From contig JAADJZ010000003.1 of NCBI GenBank assembly GCA_011032825.1, positions 1,798,001 to 1,862,000 on the forward strand: a DNA stretch of 64,000 nucleotides, in the 5' to 3' direction. The stretch is from Massariosphaeria phaeospora. Lineage: Eukaryota > Ascomycota > Dothideomycetes > Pleosporales. Positions within the stretch are counted from its first letter, which is position 1; each line of letters starts with the position of its first letter. Positions 12,001-23,616 of the stretch are shown one piece after another. Position numbers and translations under genes: made by a program. The notes beneath the pieces are model-generated. The model ran no database searches. It had not been told where the DNA came from and saw only the letters and a program-made list of their open reading frames with translations.

Positions 12001-13789
12001 TGCTTCCGTTGATCCGGCTAGCGAAGTTGCCCAGAAGTGGATCCCGATCTTAAAGGTCCTCTCCGAGATGGATGGCGTATATCTCAAACTGTTTCTTAAC
12101 CCGAAGCAGATGCTGCAGGAGCTACCCGTCAAACGTTTCTATCGTTATGTTCTAGACTCGAAGCCAACATTTAACGACAATGGAGACGTGGACAACCTAC
12201 AAGCCCACTTCTCAGGTATCCCAAAGGATGCGCTACTGAACCTGGGTATGGACGTACCACCTTCATGGCTTGTGGCACCTGAAGAGTCGATTCACGATCT
12301 CGACAACATCAGGTTGAGCTCTCTTAGCTCCGGGGCAGACATCGATGCAACCTACGGCCTCGAGAGTATTCTCATTGAGGGACATTCTCGCGATGTCACC
12401 AATTCTGGGCAGCCACCCCGTGGTGCTGAAGTTGTTCTCTCCACAGAGAAGGAACCTCACTTTGCAGACACTATCATAATGGCTAATCTAGGATATTTTC
12501 AGTTTAAAGCTAACCCTGGTTTCTACAACATCCAGTTAAAGAACGGCCGCAGCCATGAAGTGTTTAATATTGACAGCGCCGGAACCAAGGGCTGGGCTCC
12601 TCAGCCTAACGACGAGACTAGTGAGATTGTACTTATGAGCTTCCAGGGCACAACACTGTTTCCGCGGCTATCTCGCAAACCAGGCCAAGAAGAAGCCGAT
12701 GTCTTGGGGGCAGACGAATCACTTGCCTCCGAGCTCGTTGAAAAGGGCACGCACCAAGTCAACAAAATTCTGGGAAAGATAGGTCTAAACTTCAACGCAG
12801 AGAAGGTCCTCCAAAAAGGCGCTGAGTTCTTGCACGTCGGCAAGTCAGGCTCAAAGGGCACCCAAGCTGAAATCAACATCTTCTCAGTCGCGTCCGGCCA
12901 CCTTTACGAACGCATGCTCAACATCATGATGCTCTCCGTCATGAAGCACACCGACCACACCGTCAAATTCTGGTTCATCGAACAGTTTCTCTCGCCCTCC
13001 TTCAAGTCATTTCTGCCCCACATGGCCCAAGAATACCATTTCGACTACGAGATGGTAACGTACAAATGGCCGCACTGGCTGCGCGGTCAAACCGAAAAGC
13101 AGCGCGAAATCTGGGGCTACAAGATCCTCTTCCTCGATGTTCTCTTCCCCCTTGACCTCGACAAAGTCATCTTCGTCGACGCAGACCAGATCGTACGAAC
13201 AGACATGTACGACCTTGTCCAACACGACCTAGAAGGCGCGCCCTACGGCTTCACACCCATGTGTGACTCGCGTACTGAAATGGAGGGCTTCCGGTTCTGG
13301 AAGACGGGCTACTGGGCCAACTTCTTACGCGGCCGGCCCTACCACATCTCCGCCCTGTACGTCGTCGACCTGCAGCGCTTCCGCAAACTCGCTGCCGGCG
13401 ATCGGCTGCGCCAGCAATATCACTCGCTCTCAGCAGACCCACAGTCGCTCTCCAACCTCGACCAGGATCTGCCGAACAACATGCAGTTCAACCTGCCAAT
13501 ACACAGTCTTCCGCAGGAGTGGCTGTGGTGCGAAACGTGGTGTAGCGACGAGAGTCTGAAGGAGGCGCGCACAATCGACTTGTGCAACAACCCGCAGACC
13601 AAGGAGCCGAAGCTAGAGCGCGCGAGAAGGCAGGTTCCCGAGTGGAATGTATACGATGAGGAGGTTGCGGGGTTGGTGAGCAGGATTCGGGGAGAGAAGG
13701 TTGGGGAGGCGGAGAGCGTACAGGAGAGGATGCAGGAGAAGGATGCGCAGGCTGAAAAGGAGAAAGTGAGGACGAGGGATGAGTTGTAG
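9071..13789 (+). CDS. UDP-glucose:glycoprotein glucosyltransferase (ER folding sensor)
   Basis: Five exons (9071-9213, 9264-9617, 9669-10497, 10545-10805, 10856-13789) give 1506 aa, the usual UGGT size. The N terminus is a hydrophobic signal sequence followed by 'SINVALQASFNSAPYLVELL', typical of the first thioredoxin-like domain. The middle is the multi-domain folding-sensor region. The C-terminal ~290 residues are a GT24 catalytic domain beginning near 'INIFSVASGHLYERM' (about 1200), with the metal-binding DAD in 'FVDADQIV' (about 1302-1307) and 'LDQDLPN'. The protein ends in RDEL, an ER retrieval signal. UGGT adds glucose to N-glycans of misfolded proteins so that calnexin rebinds them. 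It converges on the tyrosyl-tRNA synthetase gene. Confidence 0.96.
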
Positions 13790-14150
13790 ATGCTGGTGTT
13801 GGAGTAAGCAAACGTATAGGTGCTAAATGTCTCCAGTGGTCGCTTTTTGCGCTGCGGCATAGACGACTGTAAGAATATGACGAATCAAGACGTACGTCCA
13901 TATATATGACATGCTAGGCTAGGATAGAATATAGTCTCTACAAGAAGAATGCTTACGGAATGCCTTACTGTGTGTGCATGTATTCATTCACATATCTATT
14001 TGTTCCACCGCATGCATTCATTGGGTATATACCCTCCACATCATCACTCCATTCCTGCAGCGCCTCTCATGCACAAACGCTAGCAAGAAACGAATTCGAA
14101 ACTATTTGTAACCCGCCTCATCCATATAGTCAACCAATATCGCTTTTCTG
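13790..14150. other. Convergent intergenic region, no gene seen
   Basis: 361 bp between the UGGT and tyrosyl-tRNA synthetase stop codons. AT-richer than its flanks; only short chance frames. Presumably the 3' UTRs of both genes. Confidence 0.5.
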
Positions 14151-15708
14151 CTACTTGTCCTCCAACCCCAACTTCTCAATCGCCTTGGCGCCGCCATCCT
14201 CACCCACATCGACCGAGGCCTTGTCCGCACCCTCGACATGTCCATCGGCCTGCACCTCGACCTTCTTGGCCGGGTGGAAGGAGCCTTTGTCTTTCTTCTT
14301 CTTCTCCTTTTTCGGGGGCGCGGGCGGTGGAGGGTAGGCTTTTGTTTCGACGGCTTGCCATTCGGGCGAGGCTTGGAAGTCGGCTTGGATGGGCTCGAGC
14401 AGGGCGATCAGGGCGTCGGTGACGGCGGGTTTGAGGGTTTGTGGGGTGAGCTGTGGTTTTACGGGCGTGGTTAGTTAGGGGTCTGTTGCTTGTTCTTGTT
14501 CTTGGGAGGGGTGGCTCGGTGGGGAATGGACAGGGGAAACAACTTACAACGTCGTTTAGGTAGTCTTTATGCATTTGCGCAATGTCGGTGTAGACGAGGG
14601 GCTCGGCGTCTCGCCGCTCGACGACAAACTTTGGCGTGCCGTATTTGAGCTCGCCGGCGGGGAGGAGAACGTACTCAACGAAGCTCAACACGCCGTTCTC
14701 CTCGACCTGCTTGGGCGGCGCGAAGGCTTTTTTCAGCTTGCGCTTGACGAGCTCCGGGGTGTCTAGGACGTCGATCTTGGAGTCTGGATCGCTGGCGCTC
14801 ATTTTCCCGCCTTGGAGACCTGGGACCATGGGGTTCATCAGGTGTGCGCGCTCTTTGTAGCCGATCTTGGGTAGTACGTCTTTTGCCAGTGCACTGGAGC
14901 ATCGTCAGTATGCCTCTTGGCTTGTAAAAAAGGGCTGGACACGGGCGCGTACAAGATCTTGCGCTGATCCAATCCTCCAAACTGCGCGTCCACACCCAGG
15001 TACTGCTCATCTAGTGCCTGCATGAGCGGGTAAATGAGCCCACTCAGCGGCGCATTCTCCGTCTGCTTGACCACCTCGGCACCCGCCCTCTTCGAGTCGT
15101 GTTCGCTCGTGATGGATGCCAATCGCAGCAGATCCATCATGTAATCCGGCGTCAACTCAAAGTCGGACCCCAGCACAAACTCGAGCTTCTCAATCGGAAC
15201 CTTGACGGTTTTGAGCAAGCCTGTGATGACGAAGCGGTAGTACTGCGCGCGGAACTTGACGAGCTCGATGGGTGCTTTTAGGTTGTCGAGGAATCCGTGG
15301 ATATCGGCGAGCAGGATCTTGACGTGGCAGCCGGCGCGCAGGAATTGGGCGATCTTGAGGACGGGAACGAACTAGAATGGAGTGTTAGCAGGACGGCCAG
15401 CAACGAGGGAGGAGCTGGCGTACGTATCCACAATGTGGTCGGCCTGTTGTGGCAGTGCCCCAGTAAATCTTCAGTGGAGCTCCCGTCTTCAGCGCATCCT
15501 CCATGATCTCTGGGTTGAGCACTTCTTTCAGGTTCACCTTGATGAGGGCCAATTGCTCCTCTTTGGACAATGGTACAGCATTGTCTACTGAAGTTGACCG
15601 GCTCTGCTCTAGCCGCTCTTTGGCATCCTTTAGTTGTGTCTGCAACTCCCCAATGCTCTTCTCGATGCCCGCGATCTCATTCATGATAGCTTGCTGGTCG
15701 GACGCCAT
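14151..15708 (-). CDS. Tyrosyl-tRNA synthetase, cytosolic
   Basis: Minus-strand exons 15424-15708, 14953-15371, 14548-14893 and 14151-14450 give 449 aa. After a short helical N terminus comes the class I catalytic core: the HIGH-equivalent lies in 'GRPHCGY' (about 89-95), followed by '[26 protein letters not shown]', split here by an intron after the Tyr, and the KMSKS-equivalent is 'KMSAS' (about 264-268). The end is a lysine-rich tail ([10 protein letters not shown]) then an acidic stretch. There is no EMAP-II domain, as in yeast Tys1. It charges tRNA-Tyr in the cytosol. An ATG 75 bp further upstream is in frame, but the chosen start gives the usual N terminus. Confidence 0.95.
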
Positions 15709-15839
15709 AGCGGGGCACGTATCCTCTCTTCCCGCTGCGACTTGCACGATTAGTCTGTTCTCCAAGGGAGAATTGGAAGGCACGCAGTTATAGCGGAGAA
15801 GGGAAAGAAAAACACACCATATATCTACCGGTATGCGTG

Positions 15840-15897
15840 TGACTCAATAGTGTCCTAATATGGTTGGTGAGCCGGCAGGTGGCTGCTGGCTGAGTCA
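15840..15897. promoter_or_regulatory. Two Gcn4/CpcA-type sites upstream of tyrosyl-tRNA synthetase
   Basis: TGACTCA occurs at 15840-15846 and TGAGTCA (the same site on the other strand) at 15891-15897, about 132 and 183 bp upstream of the ATG. This is the perfect bZIP site for Gcn4/CpcA, which turns on amino-acid and aminoacyl-tRNA synthetase genes in amino-acid starvation. A CACGTG at 15946-15951 lies further upstream. The gap 15709-16283 holds no supportable gene. Confidence 0.6.
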
Positions 15898-16283
15898 TTC
15901 TTAAAAGGAAACGCGGGGCACGGAATTTGCACCGCCATGTGGCGTCACGTGGAGGCTCTCCAGCCACAGTCTTACATATATAGATAATAGGACCCGGCGA
16001 GGATGTGGCCCCGGCAGCTGTGGCAGACCGCAATACTTCTTCGACGAAAGATACTTGGCACCAGATCATTAACGTGCTTCTCATTTTGAAATATGCCCTG
16101 AGACACGACGTTCCTTCCCCTGAACCCCATCAACCATGGCCTCGTCCCCGTTCCGCTTCAACACTTGGAAGCCATCGATACAGCTTTCATCGCCCCGAAA
16201 TGTTGGGCATATGAACGCTACAACCTACGCCTACTCGTGGCGTTCCCTTACGCCTTGAAATCATAGCCAGTGTGCAATATTTT

Positions 16284-19200
16284 TCACCCAACGATCCTCA
16301 AGCCGCTTGCGGGCGCCCCAATTTGACAGATCTCGCATATCCTGCACACGGTCCCCTTGTACTTGCTGTGATATTTCGACCCATCATAAGGACAGGCGGC
16401 TGATGGGCTGCCGCCATAGATAGGTGTATGCGACGCAGCACAGATCTCGAAATCTGCGAATTGGTCGAAATCGATCTCAATAGCATCGCTCGGGTTTCTC
16501 TCGGCTACGGTCTTAACCCTCTTGGCTTGCTCCTTTAGCTTGGCGTTACCCGTTCGATCTAGCAAAGCGTTGGCAAAATTCAGAGCGGTGTTCAGCTGTT
16601 TGTTCTTGTTCGCAAAGACCATAGCTGCGGAGAGTGGAAGTGACTTGTGTGGGCCTTCGAGCTCTGGAACAGTGAAGTAAGCAGAAAGTTCAAGAGCGCG
16701 CTTCTTGGTATCCTCTGGAAGACCGGAAATGTCGGCCGCGTTTTTAACAAGAGCACGACGCTCAAGCTCGATAGACATTGCGAGCGTATACTGAGCTGCG
16801 GTGCTGATGGCTTTCTTGGCCTTGTCACGTTACGTTAGTGTCGATTCGTTCTGTGAATACAATAAAAACATACCTCGGATAGTTCGGCTTGTGAGGAGAC
16901 GACATTGACGATCAAGAGCTGGAGGAGCTTTTTGAAGACATTCACCCCGTCCTGCAACTGATTCTTCACCATTGATGATTTGCCAATCTGTAGCTCGCTC
17001 GACAAGATAGACTCCAAGTCTCGCGGGATGATCGGCAATATCTTTCGTGAGTCAGTCTCACTGACTGTTCTTCGCACGTAGTTGATTAAAGAGGGCATGT
17101 TTGGAGTAGCGGGGAGGAAAGTCCGAGTCGCCTGGTAAATCTCCTGGAATCGTCCTTCAAGGGGAGCGAAATTGACGGCTCCGACTTGCCGGTTCAGAAG
17201 TTGCATTGCGGTTTCAAAAGATCCTGCAGCAACGTGATCCGCAGCTAGAGGTGAGTTTCTGGCCCATAGATCGGCTTCACTGCTGCCCGCACCCGCTTCG
17301 GCACCTTCGACCTCGACGAAGTCGTCTTCAGCCTCAGCATCGCCGTCGTCACCCATGTCCCAGCCTCCTACGTCGTCATCTTCGTCACCGCCAAGTTCGC
17401 CGGCAGCTGCATCTGGGGCATCAGTCTCGCCGAGAAGATCTTCGTCCCCGTAGCCATTCGCAGCTGGCTCTTCATTACCAACGCCATCCACCTCACCCAT
17501 GAGTGCCTTTTCAAACACGGTAGAAGATGCTGCATGTGTGGGCCAGTTCGTTTTGAAGGTCGGGACGATGGGTTTAGGCGGAGAAAGGGGTCCGCCCACC
17601 GAAGGTATGCTGATCTGATCTTCGGTGAAACCGCTGGCCTCCAATATTGATTGAGCTTCCTCGTCCAATCCGTGAGCTTTAGCCGTTGCATATGCCAACG
17701 GATAGAGATCAATTTCTTGGAACATTTCGATGCGATTCTGTACGTCGCCGAGATACAGCGCATTCTGGAAGCGAGCGGTCATGTCTCCACGGTGTTCAGC
17801 AATTTTAGCCATGCGTTTCAGCTTCTCTTGATCGCCCGTGGAGAGATACAGGAACGAGAGTTTGTCAAAATTGGTGAGCTTCTGGTATGTCATTTCGACG
17901 ACCTGGTGGTTTCCGTGGGCGAGAGCCTCGGCACTCAGTCGCTGCCAGAGCTTTGGTCGATCAAGTTGCTTGGCCATCTCGACAGCAACCTCCAGATTTC
18001 CGCACTCGATAGCAAGTTCAAAACGAGTTTGCGGGTCTTGCACGAACTGGAGAGCAATCTCTGGATATCCTTTCTTCTGAAGGTACGATATAATGCTCTG
18101 GCCGACAAGACTCGAATTCTTGATGATACTGAGCATCTCATCGTAATTACGTTTGACGAGGGCAAGCTTGAACCGGTATTCAGTGGGGTCGATCTGAAGA
18201 ACCTTGGGTTTCGCCGCCCGGTCGAGGCAGTAAATGTTACGGCCTTTGACCCTAACGAGGTAAACGGTGTGCTCTAGTGTCCGAACGATACCGTTGTCGC
18301 CGTTCATCAAACTATATTTTACGTGATTCAGAGTAGAGCTGTTTCATGGTCAGTGCTTCACTAGAGAGGATTCTCTACACGAAACTCACTAGAGAAGGAC
18401 GCCAGTATCATCCCATGTGGCACTCTTAATGCGGATCGTCTCGTGTAAAGTGCTAACCTGTGCAAGATTCTTAGTGGCAATGGTGATGTTGTGCTTGCTC
18501 AGCAGAGCCACGTGAAGGCCGTCCGACGACCAGACAACATATTTCACCCCGTTGACAGAAAGCTCAGCCAGATTCTTCTTGCCCTGGATGTCGTATAACA
18601 CGACAGATGTAGGAGTAATCATTAGTAGGTTTCCACTACCACCAAAGTAGACGTCAGTAGTGCCATTTGGGGGCTTGATCGTCTTCGTTGTAGCGTTGGT
18701 GAGATCTTTGATATCGATCTGCTGACTTGACTGGTTGAACACTGCAAAGCGATTTCGTGCAACAAAAACAGCAGAGTTTCCAGAGCCGCGCTTGGTGTCC
18801 GTAGGCTCCACAGCTCCGGAGGCATCGCGTGGAAGACTTATCAACTCATAGGTACCTCCATCAGCAGGTGACGTGACCAAGATCGAACGTTCAGCGGGAT
18901 TGTAGGAGAGCGTCCGTGGGGGGACCCAGGCACTGCCAAGCTTTTTCAACGACAGCATTGACGGCGACTCCAAGTTTTTCTGAAAGTCGTAGGACCGGAC
19001 ATGCTTTTCTTTGTTGATGTAGAAAAGCTGGTTCTGATGATAGGTAGATGCTGGGCGTTCCCGCTCCAGTTTGAAAACCATAACTCCATTGTCATGTCCG
19101 GCGGCAAAAAGGTTGATTTCGGGGTGTGCTGCAATCACCCAAAACCTGTCGTTTTCCCGTTTGAAAGATTGTACTGATGTCCGTCGATTAAGGTCCCAGA

Positions 19201-20348
19201 CCCGGATGGTTTTGTCTTCGCCAACAGACAGAATGAGATCCTGATGCGGATGGAAAAGACACGCCGATGCGTTCTGGAAGTGACCTCGACACGTATCCAC
19301 CTCCCATGCCTTCGTCTCCGACATTCTCCAGAGCTTCACCAGTCGATCATCTCCAGCTGAAACGATCAAGGGAAGGGTGGGGTGGAACGCGACCCAGTTG
19401 ACGCCTCGGTCATGGCCCTCGAGAACGAACTTGACTACAGCATCCGTATTTCCAAACATGTCGGCCTGGTTCTGGTTGGAGCGTGCCATTTGGTCTTCGA
19501 ACGACATTGATGTGGGTGCCGAGTGCTTCTTCCTGAGCCCGGAAATATCCCAGACTCGGACAGATTGGTCTAGCGATGCCGACACGATGAGGTCCTCCTT
19601 TGGGTGGAACTGCGCGCACATGGTGTAGTGGTTATGGCCGGTCATAGTACATACTAGACGGGGTCAGAGACGTGCGCCGAGCTGGCCGAAGCACTTACTT
19701 AGCGATCCTGTGCTGATTAGCGCTACATTCTTAAGACGCACGGGGGAGGGAGCTTACGGTTCTGCCAGTTCCAGATGCGGATAGTTTCTATCGATCCATT
19801 TAGTCAACGAAAAAATCCAATGTCGAAGTTGAGTCAATGCTTACGGTCATCCGAACTGCTCAGTATCCACGGCAGCTCGTGGTGGAAGAACACGGTGCGG
19901 ACATAGTCCAGATGCCCATTCAAAGTGAAAAGACATCGGCGAGTCTGGTACGACCAGACCTTGATCTTGTAGTCATCTCCGCCAGAGACGAACCTGTCCA
20001 CACTCAGCACTGGTCCTCCAAGGCTTCCAGGCGTATGGGGATTGCTCACAATGGCTGGGTTTTGTGGAAGTCTATGCCGCGGACCGGCCCGTCGTGCTCT
20101 TCAAAGCGGTCTATCAGCGTGCCCATGCGGTAGTCCCACAGTTGGATTGTGGACGAGTGCAGCGATACGAGGATCCATGGCCTGAGGGCGGTCAGCGGGG
20201 GAGGATGGCAGCGAAGCGGGGCGCGCGGAGGCACCTTTTGGGGTGAAATGCGATGCCCTTGGCCCTAGAGGACTTGGACTCGAACTGTACACGGTCAGCA
20301 CGCTGCCTGCAGCCAGATTGGCGGGGGGCGGCCTGCCTTGGTCAACAT
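16284..20348 (-). CDS. Coatomer (COPI) subunit alpha
   Basis: Nine minus-strand exons keep one frame: 20337-20348, 20235-20284, 20050-20181, 19845-19993, 19758-19787, 19699-19707, 18390-19653, 16874-18338, 16284-16820; 1215 aa. The start '[20 protein letters not shown]' is the classic alpha-COP N terminus. WD40 repeats fill the first ~320 residues ('[11 protein letters not shown]', 'TMTGHNHY'), a second propeller and alpha-solenoid follow, then an acidic linker rich in Asp/Glu, and the alpha-COP C-terminal domain that binds epsilon-COP. Alpha-COP belongs to the COPI coat for Golgi-to-ER transport and reads KKXX signals. Introns crowd the 5' end. The first intron has a GC donor (20285-20336), and exon six is only nine bases. 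Confidence 0.96.
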
Positions 20349-21635
20349 GGACGGCGTCGACATGGCGGTGGTGTGGGAGAAGCCGCAGCTCCGCGTGCGC
20401 GTGGGGACAGCCTCAGCCGGCGGACGCAATCGGCGCGGAGGGTGAGCAGAGCGGGAGGAGCAGGAGAGCTATCACAGACGCACAATTCGGGAGGACGACG
20501 TTGGTGGTGGTGCTGCCAGTCGCGGAGCTGAGCTGCTGCTGCTGTTGCTGCTGCCAGACGGATAATCCGAACACATTGGACATTTGGCGAGGCACCGGCG
20601 CCTTGCCGCTTCCGGCCTAACCGCCCGGCACCCGACCGCTGCCCCGCACGTGACGGCGACCCTCACCTCGCCGCTGCCCAGGTGCCCTCGCGGCCTCAGG
20701 CAGCCGCCGTGCGCAGTGTGTCGCAGTGCGACCCCGAAACCCACGATTCCCACCCATCCCCTTCCCACCCAGAGCCGCACCGCCGCCCGACACCGCACCC
20801 CCAATTCTACTCGCCGCCTCGCGCATCCTCGGCGGGCCTGGCCTGACGTGCACCCCCTCCCCCCCATGCCCCGCGTCGCCAATCCGCTCTCCGCCAGCTG
20901 TCCACGGCGCGGCCAGCTGCCAGCGCTGCACTCCCTTCTGCGCTCTGCAATTCTGCGCCGCAAGGCCATTGGGCCCGCCCGCAGCCTCGACGCAAGGTGA
21001 GATTGTCCGTTCTGCACTGCGCGCTGGCAGCGCAGCGGCCGCTAATTGCTGGCGACCACATATCGTGGCAGACGGTCGGAGTCATGGCCTGGGAGCGCCT
21101 CTGCAGCGCGACCCGCACCACGGCCGCCAACTCAGTGCTGAAACGCAGGTGAATATTTGGCGACGTCCCGCTCACATCCCCGACACCAAGGGATCGTGAC
21201 CCGCCTCATCTGCTCTCTTTTCTTCTCCCTCCCCTCCCCATTCGGCCTCCACACTCGCACTGCTTCCGACCTGACCAGCACTCTGTGGCTAATTTGGTCC
21301 TCCGACCTGTAATTCCTGCATTGCTGCCCATAGGACACTGGATTCCGCCCGCGCGATAAGCCAAGTCGTTGCAGGGTCATACTTGCAAAGCCTCCGCCTA
21401 TCCGCCCTGGACTCGTCACTCAGACACCTCAGTCAAACAGCTCCACATCACTTCTAGAAAATGATACTGTCCACGAAACACTTCCACACTATATCTAGAA
21501 GAAAGCCCATCCGTCGGAGCTTGACACCGTGACTACTGTGCAAGTCGACTGAGATCGCAGCTACGCACCTTTACCTTGGCCACCCCAGCCTTGCCTTACT
21601 TTTCCGGTGAACACCACCTCCATCACCACTCCACC
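20349..21635. other. Divergent GC-rich region between alpha-COP and an acidic-protein gene
   Basis: 1.3 kb of promoter and leader sequence; long chance frames here reflect high GC. It holds a (CTG)n tract at about 20531-20554, which would be CAG-rich in the alpha-COP leader, and CACGTGAC at 20647-20654. Pyrimidine-rich sequence at 21200-21250 suits the leader of the plus-strand gene. Confidence 0.5.
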
Positions 21636-22556
21636 ATGGCGACACACCACCTCCCTCCGCCCTATGTCCCCAACGGCCACCCGTCCTCGCCGCCCATGAC
21701 TCCCGGCACTCGCTCGCAAGCGCAGTTCCCATCACAAGCTAGCCACACTTCTCCGATATACAAACGGATGGGGCTGTCCAGACTAGCTCAATCGCCGCCA
21801 CTGGAGTTCATTGAGCCCATTGGGCAAGGCCCGCAGTTCCACTTCACCCGCCCCCAGCCAAGGGAGCCATCATCACGGCCGTCCAGTGCCTCCGGACGAG
21901 CTTGTGCAACGACTCCTCAAGATTCCGAGGCTGAATCCGAATCTGAGGAAGAGAGTACCCACGAATCAGAGCACCCTACCCGCTGCGTCGAAGAAGCCGA
22001 CTTCGTGCTCGAGGAACTGGACAGCGACCCAGGCTACGACAGCGACATAGAGGTGGTGCGACCTGATCATTATGAAGACGCAAAGAGTGACTACAGTGGG
22101 ACAGGATTAGAAGCAACCGAGTTCATCGACAAGTTCAAGGATCTGCAGTGTTCAGAAGACTCGGGTGACGACGATGAAGAAGAGAGACAACGAATATACA
22201 GAAAGAAAAAGAAACGATGGAGCGCTGGTATCTTCAAACGGACCTACAGCCAGAGTATTGAAGGGGACAGTAGTTATTCTGATGACGACCCAGTGGACGA
22301 CAATGATCCGACTGCTCGCCGGCTTCGCCGACGGGTGCGCGGACCAGGTGACAGATCATCCTTGATTTTCGAGGACAGAGGCTACCCTAATGTCAATCAC
22401 ATCGTGGAAGTTGAGGAGCCAGATGATGGAGAAGTTCCTCACTCAGAAGGTCCTCCATCGATTCCTTCCGATGATGGCTTCACGCTGGATGAGCTACCGT
22501 TCTGGGATGGGGTGGATGCTTCGATGGACGTCGAGTCTGACTCTGATTCGTCTTGA
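21636..22556 (+). CDS. Acidic, Ser-rich protein of unknown function
   Basis: A single exon of 306 aa. I chose the first ATG ('MATHHLPPPYVPNG'); the frame is open further upstream but has no earlier ATG. The N terminus is rich in Pro/His/Ser. A long acidic Ser/Glu/Asp region follows (about 95-180, 'SEAESESEEEST'). A basic cluster 'RKKKKRW' at about 189-195, leading into 'SAGIFKRTYSQSIEGDSSYS', could be a nuclear localisation signal. The C terminus is acidic again (DVESDSDSS). No enzyme motif or membrane segment is visible. The basic/SAGIF segment looks like the most constrained part. Codon use and composition fit a real gene. Confidence 0.75.
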   Translation: MATHHLPPPYVPNGHPSSPPMTPGTRSQAQFPSQASHTSPIYKRMGLSRLAQSPPLEFIEPIGQGPQFHFTRPQPREPSSRPSSASGRACATTPQDSEAESESEEESTHESEHPTRCVEEADFVLEELDSDPGYDSDIEVVRPDHYEDAKSDYSGTGLEATEFIDKFKDLQCSEDSGDDDEEERQRIYRKKKKRWSAGIFKRTYSQSIEGDSSYSDDDPVDDNDPTARRLRRRVRGPGDRSSLIFEDRGYPNVNHIVEVEEPDDGEVPHSEGPPSIPSDDGFTLDELPFWDGVDASMDVESDSDSS

Positions 22557-23616
22557 ACAAGATCAAAATCCGCATTCATACCTCGTTCTTATTCTACAAA
22601 TTTCTGCACCGAGTCGAAATTGCAGCTGTTATCTGTTAGCATATTACTGTCGGCTCATTGCCAATTCATCCATGTTTCCACGTTCCGTTCCTAAGCGGGT
22701 GCGAGCGCCCCAAGCGACTAATGCGGCGTGTTGCTGCACGTCTTCCATCTGGTCCCCACAGCGGCAGAGACCCGCTGCCACGTCGAGGTCACTATAAGAA
22801 TTTTCAAGACCCTGCACTATTTATGGATCGCTTGTCAGCGCAAATTGGCAAACCCTAGTGGACTGCTCCGCTTAAAATCCGCCAGCTCAATCGGGACTAC
22901 CACCAGCGTCTATGTCGTTGCACCGCTATCAAGTGGAGAGGCGTACGGCACGGGAGATTGCCTCGGGCGCCTTCATCACCTGGGGATTTGCTTTGTCCTT
23001 CATCCTTTAGCCAAAATAGCTGCAAATTGGACAAAGCAACCAGACATCATTCCGTCAAGAATTCAACCCAAGGAGAACGACGGTAGCTCTTTTTAACGAC
23101 TAAATTCCTTGGACTTGACTTATTTCAATAAGACGGATCCTACTGTGGGCCATCTGCGGGCTTTCCTATCACACCCGATCTTCTTGGTATATCCGGTGCG
23201 GGCTAGATGTGTAACGCCTTATGTCTACGCCTCGTGTGGCCTGGTCAGGCTTTCCTTCCTCGGCTGACAACAAGAAACATGGTTCGTTAAGAGGCCCAGC
23301 CGTATGAAAATACTTTCTCTGCTGATCACTGAGTGAACACTCACAGCTGTCAAAACGAGGCTTATATTCAGCTTTGAGGCACGGGTTTGCGCAGCCAGGT
23401 GATCGTCGGGTTGGAAGGTGCCCACCCTATGGAGTATTGTAATGGTAGACATGTCATCACAGATCGAATATATAAATACACCGTCGGGCTCCATTGTTCG
23501 GCTGTTCATCCCCTAATCACAACTACATCAATCTTTCTTACAGTTTCTATTTTTTCTTTATCCACTTTCTTTCCTGTTCTTCTACTAATACGCTGCTCTG
23601 TCTTTTAATCAAAGCC
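22557..23616. other. Intergenic with TATA box for the cupin gene
   Basis: No supportable gene in about 1 kb. TATATAAA at 23469-23476, some 141 bp before the cupin ATG, followed by a T/C-rich leader, is a good core promoter. Confidence 0.5.
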
